The notes: generated from the sequence alone by a model not told the origin. DNA of 64,000 nucleotides from an uncultured Eubacterium sp. (GCA_937966095.1 CALCKF010000042.1:1-64000), one strand, 5' to 3'. Shown: positions 42,375 to 52,696, counted from the first letter of the stretch. Numbers and translations: made by a program.

Positions 42375-43778
42375 ATGAGCAGAGAAGTAACTATGGAAAA
42401 GCTTACAGCCCTCGCCAAGAACCGGGGATTCATATACCCGGGTTCTGAGATTTACGGAGGGCTTGCCAATACGTGGGACTACGGGCCGCTTGGGGTGGAG
42501 TTCAAGAACAATATCAAAAAAGCATGGTGGAAGAAATTCGTACAGGAATCAAAATATAATGTGGGGCTGGATGCGGCGATATTGATGAATCCGCAGACAT
42601 GGGTGGCTTCTGGACACGTTGGGGGATTTGCCGATCCGCTGATAGACTGTAGGAACTGCAAGGCCAGATTCAGAGCTGATCAGCTTATCGAGAACTGGCT
42701 GAAAGATCAGGGCATCGATGATGTGACTGTAGATGGATGGTCGAATGAAAAACTGCAGTCGTTTATAGAAGAAAAAGGGATAAAATGTCCTGAATGCGGA
42801 AAAACAGATTTTACCGGCATAAGACAGTTCAATCTTATGTTCAAAACATTCCAGGGAGTTACCGAGGACTCAAAGGCGGAGATTTTTTTGAGACCGGAAA
42901 CTGCTCAGGGTATATTCGTGAATTTCAAGAATGTACAGAGGACTTCCAGAAAGAAGATACCGTTTGGCATAGCACAGGTTGGAAAATCCTTCAGGAATGA
43001 AATAACTCCGGGGAATTTTATCTTTAGAACACGGGAATTTGAGCAGATGGAACTGGAATTCTTCTGTGCTCCGGGGACAGATCTAGAGTGGTTCGCATAT
43101 TGGAAGGATTATTGCGTAGACTTTCTCAAATCGCTGGGAATGAAGGAGGAAAACATAAAGCTCAGAGACCATGATCAGGAAGAACTTTCTCATTACAGCA
43201 ATGCGACTACTGATATAGAGTACAGATTCCCGTTTGGATGGGGAGAACTGTGGGGTATAGCTGACAGGACTGATTTTGACCTGAAACAGCATATGGAGCA
43301 TTCAGGACAGGATATGAGCTATCTGGACCCTGAGACCAATGAGAAATATGTGCCGTACTGTATAGAACCTTCTCTCGGGGCGGATCGTGTTGCTCTGGCA
43401 TTTCTGACTGACGCATATGACGAGGAAGTGCTGACAGACAGTAAGGGTAAAGAGGATACAAGAACGGTGTTGAGACTTCATCCTGCTCTTGCTCCTTTCA
43501 AGGCAGCTGTTCTGCCTCTTGCCAAGAAACTTGCTCCGGTAGCCGAGCCTATATATGAAGAACTTGTAAAATATTTTTCTGTTGATTATGATGTAACAGG
43601 ATCTATTGGGAAAAGATACAGAAGAGAAGATGAGATAGGGACACCGTTTTCCATATGTGTGGATTTCGATACGGAAACAGATGGATGTGTAACTGTCAGA
43701 GACAGAGACACTATGGAACAGATTCGTATACCTGTAGATCAGGTCAGAGAATATATAGAACAAAAATTAATCTTTTAA
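42375..43778 (+). CDS. glyS: Glycyl-tRNA synthetase, single-chain (eukaryote-like) type
   Basis: Charges tRNA-Gly. 467 residues, the alpha-2 dimer form rather than the GlyQ/GlyS tetramer. Class II motifs are visible: the N-terminal [32 protein letters not shown], motif 2 ([25 protein letters not shown]) and motif 3 ([14 protein letters not shown]). A zinc-like CRNCKARF ... CPECGK pair occurs in the insertion. The C-terminal anticodon-binding domain starts [16 protein letters not shown]. No T-box precedes it. It ends the era-recO-glyS cluster. Confidence 0.95.
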   Translation: MSREVTMEKLTALAKNRGFIYPGSEIYGGLANTWDYGPLGVEFKNNIKKAWWKKFVQESKYNVGLDAAILMNPQTWVASGHVGGFADPLIDCRNCKARFRADQLIENWLKDQGIDDVTVDGWSNEKLQSFIEEKGIKCPECGKTDFTGIRQFNLMFKTFQGVTEDSKAEIFLRPETAQGIFVNFKNVQRTSRKKIPFGIAQVGKSFRNEITPGNFIFRTREFEQMELEFFCAPGTDLEWFAYWKDYCVDFLKSLGMKEENIKLRDHDQEELSHYSNATTDIEYRFPFGWGELWGIADRTDFDLKQHMEHSGQDMSYLDPETNEKYVPYCIEPSLGADRVALAFLTDAYDEEVLTDSKGKEDTRTVLRLHPALAPFKAAVLPLAKKLAPVAEPIYEELVKYFSVDYDVTGSIGKRYRREDEIGTPFSICVDFDTETDGCVTVRDRDTMEQIRIPVDQVREYIEQKLIF

Positions 43779-43805
43779 TTAAAAACGAGGAGAGTAAAAG
43801 ATAGT

Positions 43806-46427
43806 ATGAAAAAATTTGTTTATTCATTCAACGAAGGCTCAAAGGATATGAAGGACCTGTTGGGCGGAAAAGGTGCAAATCTGGCGGAAATGACGAAAAT
43901 CGGACTTCCTGTGCCTTTTGGATTCACGGTAACTACAGAAGCATGCAACAGATACTATGAAGAAGACAAAACTATCGGTGACGATATCGTGACATCTATT
44001 TTTGAAAAGCTTGAGGAACTTGAGAATGTTACAGGTAAAAAATTCGGTTCTGTAGAGAACCCTCTGCTTGTTTCGGTTCGTTCAGGTGCAAAGATATCTA
44101 TGCCGGGTATGATGGATACGATCTTGAATCTGGGGCTCAATGATGAGACTGTCGAAGGACTGGCAGCGCTTACAGAGAATCCTCGTTTCGCTTATGACAG
44201 CTACAGAAGATTCATACAGATGTTCGGCGATGTCGTGATGGAAATCGATAAGAGAAAATTCGATGCCATATTCGATGGAAAGAAAGAGGAAAAGGGCTGT
44301 GAATTTGATGTGGATCTTACAACTGAAGATCTCAAGGAGATAATTGCAGGATACAAAGAGCTGGTCAAAAAAGAAATGGGAAGAGATTTTCCTCAGGAGC
44401 CGAAGGATCAGCTTATGGAGGCCATCAAAGCGGTATTCAGATCATGGAATAATGACAGAGCCATACTTTACAGACAGCTCAACGAGATACCGGACAGTAT
44501 AGGAACCGCAGTAAACGTTCAGTCGATGGTATTCGGAAATATGGGGAACACTTCAGGTACGGGAGTTGCATTTACGAGAAATGCGGCAACCGGTGAGAAA
44601 GCGCTCTTTGGAGAATTCCTTGTAAATGCACAGGGAGAAGACGTGGTTGCCGGGATAAGGACTCCTCAGCCTATAGCTGAAATGGCGGAGGCATTTCCTG
44701 ATGTTTACAATGAATTCGTAAGGATAGCTGAACTGCTTGAAAACCATTATAAAGACATGCAGGATATGGAGTTTACTGTCGAGAGAGAAAAGCTCTATAT
44801 GCTTCAGACAAGAAACGGAAAGAGGACTGCTCCTGCGGCTGTAAAGATAGCTGTAGATATGGAAGCAGAAGGCCTGATAGATAAAGAAACTGCCATTATG
44901 AGGATAGAGCCTGCCCAGATAGATCAGCTGCTTCATCCTATGTTCGATGCTGATGAACTGGCAAAGGCCGAAAGGCTTACAAAGGGACTTCCTGCCTCAC
45001 CTGGAGCAGCTGCAGGAAAAATCTACTTCAATGCATCTGATGCGGAAACCGCTGCAGCTAATGGCGAAAAGGTAATACTCGTAAGACTTGAAACATCACC
45101 TGAGGACCTTGCCGGTATGGTTGCCGCTGAAGGTATACTGACTGCGAGAGGCGGTATGACTTCCCACGCTGCCGTAGTTGCCAGAGGTATGGGCAAGTGC
45201 TGTGTATCAGGATGCTCCGAGATCAAAGTGGATGAAGATAATAAGAAACTGATCATAGGCGGACATACATTTGTAGAAGGAGATTATATATCCCTGGACG
45301 GAAGCGCCGGTGATGTTCTGAAAGGACAGGTAAAGACGGTTCCTCCTGAATTGTCCGGAGATTTTGGGAAGATAATGTCATGGGCTGATGATATAAGAAC
45401 TCTCAAAATCAGGACGAATGCAGACAATCCTAGGGACGCCAGACAGGCAGTCGAATTCGGAGCAGAAGGTATAGGCCTCTGCAGAACAGAGCACATGTTC
45501 TTTGAAGAGGAAAGGATACCTGCTATAAGAAGGATGATCATGGCAGACACTGAAGCAGAAAGAAGAGAAGCTCTCAAATTCCTGCTTCCTTATCAGAAAG
45601 GTGATTTCAAGGGAATATATGAAGCCATGGGAGACAGACCTGTAACAATAAGATTACTGGATCCGCCTCTTCATGAATTCATTCCTCATACTGACGAAGA
45701 GCTTCATGATCTGGCAGAGCAGATCAATGTACCGTATGAAAAACTGGCTAAGAAGGCTGAAGAGCTTCATGAATTCAATCCTATGCTGGGGCATAGAGGA
45801 TGCCGTCTCGCAGTGACATATCCTGAAATCGCTGAAATGCAGGCGGAAGCGATAATCAGAGCCGCTATCGAAGTAAGGGCGGAAAAAGGGCTTGATATCA
45901 TACCTGAGATAATGATTCCGCTTGTAGGTCTTAAAGCAGAGCTGGCAGATGTCAAAGCAACAGTAGTTAAGACGGCGGATGCGGTAATGGAGGCTGAAGG
46001 AGTCAAATTCGACTATCTTGTAGGAACCATGATCGAAATACCTAGAGCTGCATTGACTGCCGATGAAATTGCGGAAGAAGCTGAGTTCTTCTCATTCGGA
46101 ACCAATGATCTGACACAGATGACATTTGGATTCTCCAGAGATGATACAGGCAATATAATCAAGGAATATAGAGAAAAAGGTATATTTGAAGATGATCCGT
46201 TCCAGAGTATAGATCAGGTGGGCGTAGGCAAGCTGGTAAAAATGGCAGTAGAGCTTGGCAAGCAGACCAGACCTAACATTAAACTGGGGATATGCGGGGA
46301 ACACGGCGGAGATCCTAAGTCCATCGCATTCTGTAATGAAATAGGTCTTCAGTATGTATCCTGTTCACCGTTCAGAGTACCTATTGCAAGACTTGCAGCT
46401 GCACAGGCAGTGATAAAACAGAAGTAG
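43806..46427 (+). CDS. ppdK: Pyruvate, phosphate dikinase
   Basis: Reversible conversion of pyruvate, ATP and phosphate to PEP, AMP and pyrophosphate. 873 residues, full length. The nucleotide domain starts DLLGGKGANLAEMTKIGLPVPFGFTVTTEAC. The phosphohistidine domain has ARGGMTSHAAVVARGMGKCCVSG, with the catalytic His and following motif. The PEP/pyruvate barrel has GIGLCRTEHMFFEEERIPAIRRMI and ends EIGLQYVSCSPFRVPIARLAAAQA. In clostridia it serves gluconeogenic or pyrophosphate-saving glycolysis. GAGGAGAG precedes the start. A large-loop terminator follows. Confidence 0.97.
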   Translation: MKKFVYSFNEGSKDMKDLLGGKGANLAEMTKIGLPVPFGFTVTTEACNRYYEEDKTIGDDIVTSIFEKLEELENVTGKKFGSVENPLLVSVRSGAKISMPGMMDTILNLGLNDETVEGLAALTENPRFAYDSYRRFIQMFGDVVMEIDKRKFDAIFDGKKEEKGCEFDVDLTTEDLKEIIAGYKELVKKEMGRDFPQEPKDQLMEAIKAVFRSWNNDRAILYRQLNEIPDSIGTAVNVQSMVFGNMGNTSGTGVAFTRNAATGEKALFGEFLVNAQGEDVVAGIRTPQPIAEMAEAFPDVYNEFVRIAELLENHYKDMQDMEFTVEREKLYMLQTRNGKRTAPAAVKIAVDMEAEGLIDKETAIMRIEPAQIDQLLHPMFDADELAKAERLTKGLPASPGAAAGKIYFNASDAETAAANGEKVILVRLETSPEDLAGMVAAEGILTARGGMTSHAAVVARGMGKCCVSGCSEIKVDEDNKKLIIGGHTFVEGDYISLDGSAGDVLKGQVKTVPPELSGDFGKIMSWADDIRTLKIRTNADNPRDARQAVEFGAEGIGLCRTEHMFFEEERIPAIRRMIMADTEAERREALKFLLPYQKGDFKGIYEAMGDRPVTIRLLDPPLHEFIPHTDEELHDLAEQINVPYEKLAKKAEELHEFNPMLGHRGCRLAVTYPEIAEMQAEAIIRAAIEVRAEKGLDIIPEIMIPLVGLKAELADVKATVVKTADAVMEAEGVKFDYLVGTMIEIPRAALTADEIAEEAEFFSFGTNDLTQMTFGFSRDDTGNIIKEYREKGIFEDDPFQSIDQVGVGKLVKMAVELGKQTRPNIKLGICGEHGGDPKSIAFCNEIGLQYVSCSPFRVPIARLAAAQAVIKQK

Positions 46428-46461
46428 TTGTTTATGACAGTTAAATAAGTTGCTGAAATAG

Positions 46462-46512
46462 CCGGAATGGCGTCTGGTGTTGTAAAACATTTCGGACCCT
46501 TTCCGGTTTTTT
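46462..46512 (+). terminator. Probable terminator after ppdK
   Basis: CCGGAA (46462-46467) and TTCCGG (46501-46506) pair across a loop of about 33 bases, followed by TTTTTT. The stem is short for the loop size. The remaining gap up to 46673 shows no gene and no clear RNA structure. Confidence 0.5.
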
Positions 46513-46673
46513 AGCAGAGATTCGTAGAGATTTTTGACGTTGCAGGGAGATAGCCAGGAGACAGACGGGTTATCTGTGACAGTATGAGATAACATATGGG
46601 GCGGAAGTTCTGTCAAGCTGTCTTTTATTGATGCGAAAAAAGAGGCTTGAATCAGAGAATTTATAGAAAAGCA

Positions 46674-46719
46674 TTGACAAATGAATAAGATGATATATAA
46701 TTAGAAAAAGAATAATTCT
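46674..46719 (+). promoter_or_regulatory. perR promoter with candidate Fur/PerR box
   Basis: TTGACA (46674-46679), 16 bp, TATAAT (46696-46701). Just downstream, AGAAT-A-ATTCT (46709-46719) is an 11-bp palindrome resembling the core of a Fur/PerR box (TTATAATNATTATAA type). It lies at the transcription start, suiting autorepression. Confidence 0.6.
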
Positions 46720-46737
46720 AAAAAAGAAGGCGATTGT

Positions 46738-47106
46738 ATGACAAAAAACGGAAAAATGATTATGGATATCATTTATGGATCTGATGATCATCTGACCGCT
46801 GAACAGATTTTCCTTAAGGCAAAGGAACAGTCACCGAAAATAGTTCTGGCAACAGTGTATAATAATCTCAATTCACTGGTATCTGACAAGCTGGTAAGGC
46901 GTATAGTTCTTGAAGGCGGTCCTGACAGGTATGACAGGATGGTACGTCACGATCATATACTGTGTGATAAATGTGGTAAGCTGTCTGATGTATATATAGA
47001 AGATCTTTCAGACAGGCTGGAACGTGAGACAGGTATTTCGGTAACATCATATGATCTCAACATTCATTACCTTTGTGATGAATGCAGAAAAAAATCATCA
47101 GTATAA
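46738..47106 (+). CDS. perR: Fur-family regulator, PerR-like
   Basis: A 122-residue metal-dependent repressor. The winged helix includes HLTAEQIFLKAKEQSPKIVLATVYNNLNSLVSDKLV. The regulatory metal ligands of PerR appear conserved (His18; Asp in RYD; two His in RHDHILC). The structural zinc site is CDKC and CDEC. It lacks about 20 N-terminal residues found in Bacillus PerR, and no in-frame upstream start exists. The rubrerythrin gene follows, so it probably controls peroxide defence. PerR versus Fur cannot be settled from sequence alone; the Asp and the neighbour favour PerR. Confidence 0.85.
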   Translation: MTKNGKMIMDIIYGSDDHLTAEQIFLKAKEQSPKIVLATVYNNLNSLVSDKLVRRIVLEGGPDRYDRMVRHDHILCDKCGKLSDVYIEDLSDRLERETGISVTSYDLNIHYLCDECRKKSSV

Positions 47107-47164
47107 TAATTAAGATGATTATTGCCATAATGTGTGAAAATGTGCTGCATTCATGTATTATGGC
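47101..47164 (+). promoter_or_regulatory. Region between perR and rbr: PerR-like box and hairpin
   Basis: GTATAATAATTAAGA (47101-47115) matches 11 of 14 defined positions of the PerR box. Further on, GCCATAAT (47124-47131) and ATTATGGC (47157-47164) form an 8-bp inverted repeat with no U-run. Both lie between perR and rbr and may control rbr separately. Confidence 0.4.
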
Positions 47165-47200
47165 GGCAATTAAAAGGGCGGCACAGAAAAGAGGTTTGAA

Positions 47201-47737
47201 ATGAACAAATATGCGGGAACACAGACGGAAAAGAATTTAATGGAAGCATTTGCAGGGGAATCACAGGCAAGAAATAAATATACATATTTTTCTTCCGTTG
47301 CCAAAAAGGAAGGGTATGAGCAGATTGCTGCATTGTTCCTCAAGACTGCTGACAATGAAAAAGAGCATGCCAAATTATGGTTTAAGGAACTCGAGGGTAT
47401 AGGAGATACCATGCAGAATCTTCAGGCAGCGGCAGAAGGCGAAAATTATGAGTGGACTGATATGTATGACGGTTTTGCAAAAACAGCTGAAGAAGAGGGC
47501 TTCCCTGAACTTGCAGCAAGATTTCGCCTTGTGGCTGCGATAGAAAAGCATCATGAGGAAAGATACAGAGCTCTCCTGAATAATATTGAAATGGCTGAAG
47601 TATTTGAAAAGAGTGAGGTCAAGATCTGGGAATGTCGTAACTGCGGACACATACTGGTAGGAACCTCTGCACCGGAGATATGTCCTACATGCAGACATCC
47701 TAGAAGCTATTTCGAGATACATGCAGAGAATTACTAA
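47201..47737 (+). CDS. rbr: Rubrerythrin
   Basis: A peroxide-reducing diiron protein of anaerobes, 178 residues. The ferritin-like domain carries the ligands in [43 protein letters not shown] and [15 protein letters not shown]. The C-terminal rubredoxin-like domain has two CxxC pairs ([10 protein letters not shown] and ICPTCRHP) that bind iron. AGAGGT precedes the start. It probably lies under PerR control. Confidence 0.95.
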   Translation: MNKYAGTQTEKNLMEAFAGESQARNKYTYFSSVAKKEGYEQIAALFLKTADNEKEHAKLWFKELEGIGDTMQNLQAAAEGENYEWTDMYDGFAKTAEEEGFPELAARFRLVAAIEKHHEERYRALLNNIEMAEVFEKSEVKIWECRNCGHILVGTSAPEICPTCRHPRSYFEIHAENY

Positions 47738-47763
47738 AAACAGAGATCATCAAAAACAGACTT

Positions 47764-47797
47764 CCTCCCGTGATAAAAGCTTTCATGGGAGGATGTT
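47764..47797 (+). terminator. Intrinsic terminator after rbr
   Basis: CCTCCCGTGA (47764-47773) pairs with TCATGGGAGG (47783-47792), one G-U pair included, and ATGTTTTT follows. Confidence 0.8.
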
Positions 47798-47949
47798 TTT
47801 ATTTTACAGCCGTTAACGAGTCTTCAGAAATTTGTTATATATGTTAGCAAGATCATGTTTAATGCTGATTGTTTTCCGCCATGATATATAGTAAACTTAT
47901 AAAAGCGATTTCAATTTTATGAACCAGTAAAACCGGGACGGGCAGAAAT

Positions 47950-49320
47950 ATGGAAAACAGATTGGATAAACGATATGGACTGTTTACTGCTATAGCAATG
48001 GTGGCAGGTATAGTAATAGGCAGCGGAGTGTTTTTCAAGGCAGAGAAAATAATCAGCTGTACAGGCGGCAATATGCTTATAGGTATCATTGCATGGATAA
48101 TAGGCGGATGCATAATGATAGTATGTGCCTATACCTTTGCCAGCATGGCTGCCAAATATGAAAAGGTAAACGGAATAGTTGATTACGCGGAGGAGATGCT
48201 GGGTAAAAAATACGGATATTATATAGGTTGGTTTCTTGCAACGATGTATTATCCTTCCATGACATCGGTTCTGGCATGGGTGTCGGCTAAGTATTTCTGT
48301 GTTTTGATAGGATGGGATGTAACAGGAGGATCATGCATGGCGATAGCGGGATTTCTGTTGGTAGCCAGTTATTCTCTAAATGCTCTGTCTCCGGTGCTGG
48401 CCGGAAAATTCCAGGTGTCTGCTACTGTGATAAAACTCATACCGCTTGTTCTTATGGCGATCATCGGTACGATAAAAGGACTTCAGAACGGTGTAATGAA
48501 AGAAAATTTCACACAGGCAATAATACCTGCAGAAGAGCTTGGCGGTACAGGATCCGTAATGTTTACAGCCGTATGCGCCACAGCGTTTGCATATGAAGGA
48601 TGGATAATAGCGACTTCGATAAATTCTGAACTCAGGGATGCCAAAAGGACACTGCCCAGGGCTCTGGTGATAGGAACATTTGTTGTTATGGCTACCTATG
48701 TAATATATTATATAGGCCTCTCGGGAGCGATCGAAAATTCAGTTATGATGAACAGCGGAGAAGACGGAGCGAGGATGGCATTCATAAAGGTCTTCTCTCC
48801 TGCAGGTGGTATTGCACTGTTTGTATTCGTCATAATATCATGTCTTGGGACTCTTAACGGCCTCATGCTGGCCAGTGTCAGAGGGCTGTACTCTCTGGGT
48901 ATAAGAGGAGAAGGACCAAAGCCTGAGGTTTTCAGGCAGGTGGATCCTGTGATAAATATGCCTAACAATTCGGCTATAATTGGGGTGCTGCTGTGCAGTT
49001 TATGGCTGCTGTATTATTTTGGAGCCAATCTTGCCGGAGGATGGTTCGGCCCGTTTTGTTTTGACAGTTCAGAGCTGCCCATAATAACTGTCTATGCTTT
49101 TTATATACCTATTTTCCTTATGATAATGAAAAAGGAAAAGCAATGGGGAGCTCTACGGCGTTATATCATGCCTGCTGTATCTGTGATGGGCTGTATCTTT
49201 ATGATAATAGCAGCGATAGTTTCCCACAGGATGTCGGCATTGTATTATATGATAATTTTTGCAGCAGTAATGCTTGCAGGTTTTTTAATCGGGAAGAGAA
49301 GAGATGAAGATGAAAGTTAA
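47950..49320 (+). CDS. APC-family amino acid permease
   Basis: A 456-residue membrane permease with about 12 helices, nearest to the LAT/SteT branch of the APC superfamily. The N-terminal signature is [23 protein letters not shown], with [22 protein letters not shown] second helix and [20 protein letters not shown] in helix 6. It overlaps mtnA by 17 bp, so the two products are made together, and the solute may be related to methylthioribose, methionine or another sulfur compound (inference). The ribosome site is GGGACGGG. Confidence 0.8.
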   Translation: MENRLDKRYGLFTAIAMVAGIVIGSGVFFKAEKIISCTGGNMLIGIIAWIIGGCIMIVCAYTFASMAAKYEKVNGIVDYAEEMLGKKYGYYIGWFLATMYYPSMTSVLAWVSAKYFCVLIGWDVTGGSCMAIAGFLLVASYSLNALSPVLAGKFQVSATVIKLIPLVLMAIIGTIKGLQNGVMKENFTQAIIPAEELGGTGSVMFTAVCATAFAYEGWIIATSINSELRDAKRTLPRALVIGTFVVMATYVIYYIGLSGAIENSVMMNSGEDGARMAFIKVFSPAGGIALFVFVIISCLGTLNGLMLASVRGLYSLGIRGEGPKPEVFRQVDPVINMPNNSAIIGVLLCSLWLLYYFGANLAGGWFGPFCFDSSELPIITVYAFYIPIFLMIMKKEKQWGALRRYIMPAVSVMGCIFMIIAAIVSHRMSALYYMIIFAAVMLAGFLIGKRRDEDES

Positions 49321-50395
49321 AAATAATGTAACGGATGATATGGGAAGTGTAAGGCTTCGTGATGACGGAAAGGCGGTAGTGATAATAGATCAGAGCCTTT
49401 TACCGGGCAGGAGTGTATATTTGGATATTGAAACACCTGATAAAATGTATGAAGCGATATTACATCTAAGGGTCAGAGGTGCCCCGGCTATAGGTATTTT
49501 TGCAGCTTATTGTATTGCTGTCATGGCAAACCGGTATTCAGACAATGAAATGACGGCAGATTCGTTTATCAGAAAGCTGAAAAATAATGGAGAATATTTG
49601 AAATCATCCAGACCCACAGCTGTAAACCTGGCATGGGCAGTGGACAGAGTTATAAAAGCGGGCGAGGATGTATTGTCTTTTGATAATGAAGCAGGTTCTG
49701 TAGACCGTATCATCCGGGAGATAAACAGAGAGGCAGAAGCAATACATAAAGAAGATATAAAAAAATGCATGGAGATCTCAAAGTACGGACTTTCTCTGGT
49801 AAAAGACGGAGACGGTATACTTACTCACTGTAATGCGGGGCCGCTGGCTACATCCAGATACGGAACTGCTCTTGGTCCGATAATCCTAGGTAAGGAAAAG
49901 GGCATGGAATTCAAAGTATTTGCCGATGAAACAAGGCCTCTTCTGCAGGGAGCGCGTCTGACGTCATATGAATTGAGCAAGGCAGGCGTGGATGTCACCC
50001 TTATATGTGACAATATGGCATCAGCAGTGATGAAAAACGGATGGATACAGGCATGCTTCGTCGGATGTGACAGGATTGCGGCAAATGGTGATACAGCAAA
50101 TAAAATCGGCACTTCCGCAGTTGCGATACTGGCATCATATTATGATATCCCGTTTTATGTGCTGGGACCGACTTCCACCATAGATCACAATTGTATGACC
50201 GGCGATGATATTCCGATAGAGCTTAGATCACCTGATGAAATAAAAACGAAGTTTTACTGTCAGCAGATCGCCCCTGAAGAAGTAAAATGCTATAATCCCG
50301 CATTTGATGTAACGGATCACAGTCTTATCACAGCGATAGTGACCGAAAAAGGCATATGCAGACCGCCGTTTGATGAAAATCTTAAAGCACTTTAA
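49304..50395 (+). CDS. mtnA: S-methyl-5-thioribose-1-phosphate isomerase
   Basis: Isomerises methylthioribose 1-phosphate to methylthioribulose 1-phosphate in methionine salvage, or related phosphopentoses. 363 residues. Family motifs are [16 protein letters not shown], the active-site Cys in [20 protein letters not shown], the catalytic Asp in [19 protein letters not shown], and [11 protein letters not shown]. It is the last gene of a two-gene unit with the permease. No other mtn genes (mtnK, mtnW, mtnB) are in the window. ATG at 49310 is a second possible start. Confidence 0.93.
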   Translation: MKMKVKNNVTDDMGSVRLRDDGKAVVIIDQSLLPGRSVYLDIETPDKMYEAILHLRVRGAPAIGIFAAYCIAVMANRYSDNEMTADSFIRKLKNNGEYLKSSRPTAVNLAWAVDRVIKAGEDVLSFDNEAGSVDRIIREINREAEAIHKEDIKKCMEISKYGLSLVKDGDGILTHCNAGPLATSRYGTALGPIILGKEKGMEFKVFADETRPLLQGARLTSYELSKAGVDVTLICDNMASAVMKNGWIQACFVGCDRIAANGDTANKIGTSAVAILASYYDIPFYVLGPTSTIDHNCMTGDDIPIELRSPDEIKTKFYCQQIAPEEVKCYNPAFDVTDHSLITAIVTEKGICRPPFDENLKAL

Positions 50396-50402
50396 TAGAT
50401 GT

Positions 50403-50648
50403 TTATACAGGAGATGACTGGAAGATTATCATATCTTCTCCTATTATAACTATGCTGTTCCATGGCAGCTCACAAATGCCTCCTGAATTCCTTTTGAAAA
50501 ATCCAGTGTTTTCCAGCGATGGAACAAGCACCGATTTTATTTTTCCGGTTTTTCTGTCAAAGATCATATCAGCGTCCCAAAGCTGACCATAGCTGCATCC
50601 AGTGGACAGATCAACTATTTCTTTGTTTCCGATTTCACTTAACCGCAT
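50403..50648 (-). CDS. ylmC: YlmC/YmxH-family PRC-barrel sporulation protein
   Basis: An 81-residue protein that is a single PRC barrel: MRLSEIGNKEIVDLSTGCSYGQLWDADMIFD, then GKIKSVLVPS and ELPWNSIVIIGEDMIIF. Members are annotated as sporulation-associated but have no known activity. AAGGAGTATG shows the true start at 50648. The gene is convergent with mtnA (7 bp) and divergent from tepA. Confidence 0.82.
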   Translation of the reverse strand: MRLSEIGNKEIVDLSTGCSYGQLWDADMIFDRKTGKIKSVLVPSLENTGFFKRNSGGICELPWNSIVIIGEDMIIFQSSPV

Positions 50649-50702
50649 AACATACTCCTTAAATACTAATAATATTAATGATATTAAGCAGATGAGGAGA
50701 AT

Positions 50703-51404
50703 ATGAAGGTGAAAGATAAAGAAAATGAAAAAAAGAGCGCACAGCAGGAGGATACAACCAGAGATCTGATAAAGGAACTGGGGATACTTACGACAGGTCC
50801 TGATTTTGAAAGCGATATACAGTATATCAACATAATCGGCAGTGTTGAAGGTCATACTGTGCTTCCGGCCGATAATAAAGCAACTAAATATGAGCATCTT
50901 ATACCTCAGCTCATAGCTGTTGAAGAAAATCCAAAGCTTAAGGGCATGCTTGTGATTCTGAACACTGTGGGAGGTGATGTGGAAGCAGGCCTGGCATTGG
51001 CGGAAATGATATCCACTCTGTCAAAGCCCACAGTATCACTTGTTCTAGGCGGCGGTCACAGTATAGGGATACCTCTGGCTGTTGCTACAGATTATTCATT
51101 TATAGCTAAAACGGCTACCATGACACTTCATCCCATAAGGACGACAGGCATAGTGATAACATCGGAAACGACCTTTGATTATATGCGAAAGACTCAGGAG
51201 AGAGTTATAGATTTTATTGAGGAACATTCAGGGGCGGGACGCGAAGAAATATTGAGACTGATAAACTGCAACGACAATATGTCTAACGATGTAGGAACTA
51301 TACTTTTCGGCCGTGAAGCGGTGGATGCAGGTATAATAGATCAGGTGGGCGGAGTGTCTGATGCCATAAAAGAATTAAGAAGAAGGATAGAAAAAAATAA
51401 TTGA
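50703..51404 (+). CDS. tepA: ClpP-like serine protease TepA
   Basis: A 233-residue ClpP-fold protein of the TepA group (translocation-enhancing protein; sporulation-linked in Bacillus). The oxyanion-hole stretch LVILNTVGGDVEAGLALAEMI is followed by the nucleophile Ser in LGGGHSIGIPLAVATD and the catalytic His in ATMTLHPIRTTGI. The charged N-terminal 40 residues are typical of the group. It has no Clp ATPase partner nearby. In Bacillus tepA and ymxH lie close together, as here with ylmC. Confidence 0.88.
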   Translation: MKVKDKENEKKSAQQEDTTRDLIKELGILTTGPDFESDIQYINIIGSVEGHTVLPADNKATKYEHLIPQLIAVEENPKLKGMLVILNTVGGDVEAGLALAEMISTLSKPTVSLVLGGGHSIGIPLAVATDYSFIAKTATMTLHPIRTTGIVITSETTFDYMRKTQERVIDFIEEHSGAGREEILRLINCNDNMSNDVGTILFGREAVDAGIIDQVGGVSDAIKELRRRIEKNN

Positions 51405-51475
51405 CAATATTTTCCATATAAGTTACTATGTATAAAAGTAAAAATATTCCATTAATTGCTGGGGGTGGAAATCAT

Positions 51476-52630
51476 ATGGGAAATATATCGATTCTTGTTA
51501 TAACAGATGACAGAGAATACGGAAGGGCTCTCGGGTACGCTCTAATTCATCTTTGCAGTCAGATCTTTGTCAGGATAATGGGAAAGGATGAATTTTTTGA
51601 TTGCAGAATGAGCTGCAGGGACAGATATATGATACCTGATTCTGAGTCTGTCGATATAATAATGTGGGACGGAGAAGAAGCCGAGACAGCATTCGGAGGG
51701 AGGATAGTGCTACTTTCGGAAAAACAGTCGATGGCAGCAAAGGATGCTGATGAAGGAAAGTACTGCATATATAAATACAGTCAGGTACAGGCTATGATAG
51801 CAGATATTTTCGAGATATATACTCTTCTAACAGGAAATCATATAGCTAATATAAACAGAAACAGAACAGAGATATTTTCTTTTGTGTCCTGTGGAGGAGG
51901 CACGGGATGCACCACATTATCCATGTCAGTGGCGCAGGAACTGTGCCGCTTCTGCGGTAAACGCGTGATGTACCTGTCATTTGAGGAATTTGAATCCACA
52001 GGTGATTTCATAGATTGTCCGGCAAATATTAAAGGAGCCGGTACGTATCTGTACCATCTTTTCAAGCCGGATCGTCTTAAGAAGATAGGATCACGTGACG
52101 GAGAAAATACCGGCCCTGTGATAGATAGCCATATAGTGAGATCAGGATTCGGAATGGAGACTTTTGCTCCTTGCCGAGGCAGGAATCCTCTGAAAGAGCT
52201 GACGGCTGATGAGCTGGGGGTGTTCATATCATCTCTCACAGATTGCGGAAGGTATGATGTGATAATAATGGATATAGGCAGCAGCACATCTGCAGCGGAT
52301 CTGGCATGTATGGAAATATCGGAGAAGATATGCTTTGTAACAGTGCCGGAACATACAGGAGTCAGAGAAGATATGTATATTCATAATCTGATATGCAGAT
52401 GCGGTGAAAATATAGTTGAAAAAATGGTCAAGGCTGAGAATATGAGCGACGATAGAAGGAAAGAAAAGGATGAAAAAGGCCTGTTCATGCCGGAGGATAT
52501 AGTAAGGATCAGCAGGAGCAGCATATTTCTTCAGGGCGGCGAAACAAAAAAGATATTTCTTGACGGTGAATACGGAAACTGCATCAAGGTGCTTACTGAA
52601 AGGCTGACGGAGTCTGGACAAGATATTTGA
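51476..52630 (+). CDS. TadZ/CpaE-like atypical MinD-type ATPase, orphan
   Basis: A 384-residue protein with an N-terminal receiver-like domain (about 1-115, ISILVITDDREYGRALGYALIH) and a C-terminal ParA/MinD-like domain. The deviant Walker A region reads FVSCGGGTGCTTLSMSVAQEL: both lysines of the KGGxGKT motif are replaced. Walker A' YDVIIMDIGSSTSAADL is present. Architecture matches TadZ/CpaE, which position type IV-like pili or signalling complexes at the membrane. No tad or pilus genes are in the window. GGGGGTGG precedes ATG at 51476; an upstream ATG at 51428 lacks a site. Confidence 0.7.
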   Translation: MGNISILVITDDREYGRALGYALIHLCSQIFVRIMGKDEFFDCRMSCRDRYMIPDSESVDIIMWDGEEAETAFGGRIVLLSEKQSMAAKDADEGKYCIYKYSQVQAMIADIFEIYTLLTGNHIANINRNRTEIFSFVSCGGGTGCTTLSMSVAQELCRFCGKRVMYLSFEEFESTGDFIDCPANIKGAGTYLYHLFKPDRLKKIGSRDGENTGPVIDSHIVRSGFGMETFAPCRGRNPLKELTADELGVFISSLTDCGRYDVIIMDIGSSTSAADLACMEISEKICFVTVPEHTGVREDMYIHNLICRCGENIVEKMVKAENMSDDRRKEKDEKGLFMPEDIVRISRSSIFLQGGETKKIFLDGEYGNCIKVLTERLTESGQDI

Positions 52631-52696
52631 TAAGATATGTATGATTATGCTTGACAAAAATGAAATAGGAGAATAGTATATAATATATAAGTGAAT

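Noticed and set aside
46513..46673. Hidden small RNA between ppdK and perR
   Set aside because: Only weak, short complementary stretches were seen, without a promoter and terminator pair.
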